Part shown: positions 61,747 to 64,000 of the stretch, in pieces | Numbering within the stretch: the first letter of the stretch is position 1 | Layout: each line of letters starts with the position of its first letter | Source of the DNA: Actinoallomurus liliacearum | GTDB taxonomy: Bacteria > Actinomycetota > Actinomycetes > Streptosporangiales > Streptosporangiaceae | Reading direction: 5' to 3' | DNA: 64,000 nucleotides | NCBI RefSeq assembly: GCF_039542035.1 | Contig: NZ_BAABHJ010000017.1 | Coordinates: forward strand, 124,001 to 188,000 | Notes under the pieces: model-generated | Databases searched by the model: none | What the model was told of the DNA's origin: nothing | Seen by the model: the letters and a program-made list of their open reading frames with translations, nothing else | Translations under genes and position numbers: made by a program

Positions 61747-61965
61747 GTGCCCGAGAAGAAGGTCACCGCGGCCGCGATCGCCGGTGCCGTCGTGACCATC
61801 GTCGTCTGGATCCTGCGCCTGTCCCACATCTCCGTGCCGGCCGAGGTCGCGGCGGCGGCGACCACTCTGCTGTCCGCCGCGGCCGGTTACCTCGCCCCGC
61901 ACACTCATCGTCCGGACCTGGAAGGCCCGGCGACCGCCCCCCGGACCCCGCCCGCCGCGCCCTGA
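61747..61965 (+). CDS. Small holin-like membrane protein
   Basis: A 72-residue protein with two hydrophobic helices: VTAAAIAGAVVTIVVWILRL and SVPAEVAAAATTLLSAAAGYLA, a short loop between and a Pro-rich cytoplasmic tail. The layout resembles two-helix holins of actinobacterial phages, but no endolysin or phage gene is near. The GTG at 61747 follows GGAG 5 nt upstream. It diverges from the surface-protein gene with 180 bp between. It could equally be a small membrane protein of unrelated role. Confidence 0.6.
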   Translation: MPEKKVTAAAIAGAVVTIVVWILRLSHISVPAEVAAAATTLLSAAAGYLAPHTHRPDLEGPATAPRTPPAAP

Positions 61966-61976
61966 CGAGCGGGCCC

Positions 61977-62031
61977 GGCCGGACCGGGGACGTCGGGACG
62001 TCGGGACGTCCCCAGCGCCTCCGGTCCGGCC
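61977..62031. terminator. Hairpin between the holin-like and zinc-finger genes
   Basis: Outer arms GGCCGGACCGG (61977-61987) and CCGGTCCGGCC (62021-62031) are perfect complements. The loop has short ACGTCGGG tandem repeats and inner complementarity. The two genes converge here, so it is probably a shared terminator. Confidence 0.65.
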
Positions 62032-62403
62032 TCACAGCCCCATGCGGTCCTCACAGGCCGGACAGGACGCTTCGAGGTAGCGCACGGGGATCTGCTCCTC
62101 GCTCCACTCGATCGACGCCAGGACCCCACAGCCGAAGCACACCGGGCACAGGCCGACGCCCGAGAGGGCCTGCCGCACCGCGATCAGCAGCCGGCTGGGC
62201 GGCAGGCCACGGATGACCTCGTCCACCTCGTCGCGCGTGCAACGGATGCGGATGTGCCCCGTCCCCTCGCACTGCGGGCAGTCCCCCATGCGCAGCAGAG
62301 GGGGGTCCTTCTGGAGGGTGACCAGCTCGCCGCTGCCGATGCACATCTGGCAGGGCATCACGATCCCCTGGAACGCCCCGTCGCCGATGGTCTCATCGCT
62401 CAT
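62032..62403 (-). CDS. DnaJ-type zinc-finger protein without a J domain
   Basis: A 123-residue protein with four CxxC pairs arranged like the DnaJ Cys-rich region: CQMCIGSGE, CPQCEGTGH, CPVCFGCGV and CPACEDRMG. The first two have the CxxCxG form; the last two are less regular. No J domain is present and no DnaK gene is near. The middle (CTRDEVDEVIRGLPPSRLLIAVRQALSGVGL) is helical and unlike DnaJ. A role in redox or nucleic-acid binding is possible but not shown. The ATG at 62403 follows GGGGGACGG. Confidence 0.75.
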   Translation of the reverse strand: MSDETIGDGAFQGIVMPCQMCIGSGELVTLQKDPPLLRMGDCPQCEGTGHIRIRCTRDEVDEVIRGLPPSRLLIAVRQALSGVGLCPVCFGCGVLASIEWSEEQIPVRYLEASCPACEDRMGL

Positions 62404-62548
62404 GCGCCGTCCCCCCTCACGGCCACCCGGATCGACCGGACCGAACCCTCACCTGCCAGCTTCCTCCACCAGGAGCCGCAGCACCGCACTTTTTCCGAGG
62501 TCGCCCACAGCCGGAACTGCGCAAACCCCCTCGTATGGGAAAAGCCGG

Positions 62549-62956
62549 CTAGCCGAGCAGGGCGTAGACGGTAGTGGCGTGGGCCGCGACGGCACCGTCG
62601 GCGGCCATCTCGATGTCCGCGAAGGCCAGCGTGCGGCCGATCTTGGTGAGCCGCGCCGTGACGACCACGTCGGCGTCCACCACCGGGCGCTGGAAGGTGC
62701 TGGACTGCTGCACGGTCGTCATCGGCACGTACGCGCCGCGAGCCGCGGACACGGCGATCACCGTGGCCGTGTCGGCGGCCGCCATCAGGGCCTGGCCGGA
62801 CAGCGCCCCGCCCTCCCTGGCCAGCCTCGGCGACCAGGGCAGGCGCAGCACCGCGCTCCGGTCGCCGACCTCCTCGACGACCAGGCCCAGGTCCTGCACC
62901 CAGGGCGCGAAGTTCTCCTTCAGGATCGCGTTGCCGTCTGCGGCGCTCAGCGTCAT
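62549..62956 (-). CDS. PaaI-type hotdog thioesterase
   Basis: A 135-residue single hotdog-fold protein. The central helix segment GGALSGQALMAAADTATVIAVSA is the family signature, followed by YVPMTTVQQSSTFQRPVVDADVVVTARLTKIGRTLAFADIEM and VAAHATTVYALLG. Such proteins hydrolyse acyl-CoA and are often tetramers. The exact acyl group is unknown. The ATG at 62956 starts it. It lies 145 bp upstream of the zinc-finger gene on the same strand. Confidence 0.85.
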   Translation of the reverse strand: MTLSAADGNAILKENFAPWVQDLGLVVEEVGDRSAVLRLPWSPRLAREGGALSGQALMAAADTATVIAVSAARGAYVPMTTVQQSSTFQRPVVDADVVVTARLTKIGRTLAFADIEMAADGAVAAHATTVYALLG

Positions 62957-63221
62957 GCCGCCATCATCCCCGAACGTAAGACTCGGCCAAGCCCCTCATC
63001 GAGGCGGACATGCCGGGCATATCCGCAGCCCCACCACGGCTTCCCCGAGCCTTCGCGCCCCAGGCGGCGCAACACGCTCAGACCCCAGCGTCTGACCGCA
63101 GGTGGCGAGGCCCCTTACCGAGCGTTCGGCGCTCCGCTACGCCCACGAGCCGCTCCGAACCGCACCGCCGCGCCCGGTTCCGGGCGGGGCGGCACGCGAT
63201 GTCGGGGGGTCCGGTGGGGGG

Positions 63222-64000
63222 TCAGCCTCTGACCAGGGTGGCGACGCACTCCACGTGCTGGGTCATGGGGAAGGCGTCGAAGGCGCGCAGCCCGGACAGC
63301 GTCCAGCCGTACTCGGAGAAGAACGCCAGGTCGCGGGCCAGGGTGGCCGGGTCGCAGGAGACGTAGGCGACGCGGCGGCCGGCGAGTTCGGCGACGCGCT
63401 TGACGACGTCCCGGCCGGCGCCGGCCCGCGGCGGGTCGAGGACGACGAGGTCGGCCTGGTGCAGGGTGGACTTGCCACGGCCGAACTGGATCTCGTCGAG
63501 GACCTTCTCGACCTCCCCGCGTTCGACCGACACGTGCGGAAGGTCGCGGAGGTTGAAGCGGGCGTCGCGGACGGCCTGCCCCTCCGACTCGATCCCGACC
63601 ACGAGGCCGTCCGGGCCGACCGCCTCACCGAGCACACCGGCGAACAGGCCCGCGCCGCAGTACAGGTCGACGGCGATGTCGCCCTTCCGGGGCTCCAGCG
63701 CGTCCAGGACGGCCGCGGCGAGCGTCTCGGCGGCGCCGGGGTGGACCTGCCAGAACCCGCTGCCGCTGACCTGCCACAGCCGCCCGGCGGCCTCCTCGCG
63801 GACGAAGGGCGGCTTCTCCTCCCGTTTGCCGCTGACGAGGCGTACGGGCGCGTCCATGCGGGGGACGCGGGCGCGGCCCCGGCTGGACAGGACGGCCAGG
63901 CGGTCGCCGGTGGCCGCCGACGCGATGGCCTCGACGCCGGTCGCGCCGGACCAGCGCTTGCGCTCGATGCCGAGCGCCTCGACCTGCGGATGGGCGATCA
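63222..64000 (-). CDS. 23S rRNA / tRNA (uracil-5-)-methyltransferase, C-terminal part (runs off right edge)
   Basis: The last 259 residues or so of a TrmA/RlmD-family SAM methyltransferase, open at the right edge. The visible catalytic domain has the SAM motif AVDLYCGAGLFAGVL, GIESEGQAVRDARFNL, LVVLDPPRAGAG and the catalytic Cys in VAYVSCDPATLARDLAFF, with FPMTQHVECVATL at the C-terminus. These make m5U in rRNA or tRNA. The substrate RNA cannot be fixed. An in-frame Met at 63857 is internal; the 47 codons upstream are part of the protein. Confidence 0.92.
   Translation of the reverse strand, partial: IAHPQVEALGIERKRWSGATGVEAIASAATGDRLAVLSSRGRARVPRMDAPVRLVSGKREEKPPFVREEAAGRLWQVSGSGFWQVHPGAAETLAAAVLDALEPRKGDIAVDLYCGAGLFAGVLGEAVGPDGLVVGIESEGQAVRDARFNLRDLPHVSVERGEVEKVLDEIQFGRGKSTLHQADLVVLDPPRAGAGRDVVKRVAELAGRRVAYVSCDPATLARDLAFFSEYGWTLSGLRAFDAFPMTQHVECVATLVRG

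Noticed and set aside
61747..61965. Part of a prophage lysis cassette
   Set aside because: No endolysin, structural or integrase gene lies within reach; only the two-helix layout is similar.

Overview
The window is about 70% G+C with strong third-position G/C bias, frequent GTG and TTG starts and many Gly/Ala/Arg-rich proteins, so it comes from a high-GC actinomycete chromosome. A membrane-spanning Ser/Thr kinase carrying a WD40 domain (PkwA-like architecture, first described in Thermomonospora), the order hemQ-hemY-hemE / DUF3000-rnd / fadA-fadB / dxs, LigC with a stand-alone primase-polymerase, and F420-type enzymes fit the Streptosporangiales (Actinomadura, Thermomonospora, Actinoallomurus and relatives). 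The genus is inference.

Layout. 1-6.7 kb: start of a lipoprotein, an SHS-type MFS transporter, the WD40 kinase, glycogen debranching enzyme GlgX and a four-helix membrane protein. 6.8-11.7 kb: pyrimidine-reductase-like protein, LigC-type DNA ligase, aldehyde dehydrogenase, a LigD-polymerase/Prim-PolC-like protein facing them, and MsrB. 11.7-13.4 kb: a class I terpene synthase bracketed by two copies of a 48-bp hairpin repeat, then a secreted SH3-like protein. 13.6-19.3 kb: a small membrane protein, a degraded AT-richer stretch, and the coproporphyrin-dependent heme genes hemQ, hemY and hemE, with a DUF4349 lipoprotein between. 19.3-22.2 kb: tandem and inverted repeats around a 58-residue zinc-ribbon gene, then DUF3000, RNase D and a GNAT acetyltransferase. 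22.3-31.6 kb: NodB deacetylase, FTR1 iron permease under an iron box, the fadAB beta-oxidation operon under a 16-bp dyad, GH16 hydrolase, ferredoxin reductase and an amino-acid permease. 31.7-36.5 kb: dxs and idi divergent (isoprenoid precursors, relevant to the terpene synthase), an SDR lacking its catalytic Tyr, a TDG/MUG glycosylase and a haloacetate-dehalogenase-like hydrolase.

36.5-38.6 kb is a graveyard of mobile elements: an internally deleted IS5-type transposase, a frameshifted serine recombinase, an IS481-type transposase stump and the tail of a lost membrane protein, with an intact nitroreductase among them. 38.7-42.9 kb holds aconitase, a PadR regulator with a well-formed promoter and dyads, and a DUF1707 protein. 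43-49.6 kb is a sugar locus on the minus strand: xylF-like binding protein, ATPase, permease, ROK repressor and a secreted GH59 galactocerebrosidase. 49.9-56.8 kb: gnd, an SGNH esterase and a complete Pnkp-Hen1 RNA-repair pair with a 4-nt overlap. 57-64 kb: a second kinase with an extracellular domain, an F420-type oxidoreductase, an LPXTG surface protein whose second DUF11 fold seems split by a Cys-rich CGACA repeat block, a holin-like mini-protein, a J-domain-less DnaJ-type zinc-finger protein, a hotdog thioesterase, and an RNA m5U methyltransferase running off the right edge.

No tRNA, rRNA, CRISPR array or complete mobile element was recognised. The most unusual items are the repeat-bracketed terpene synthase with an atypical Asp motif, the Cys-repeat surface protein, the repeats around the zinc-ribbon gene, the LigC/Prim-Pol cluster and several clear operator dyads.
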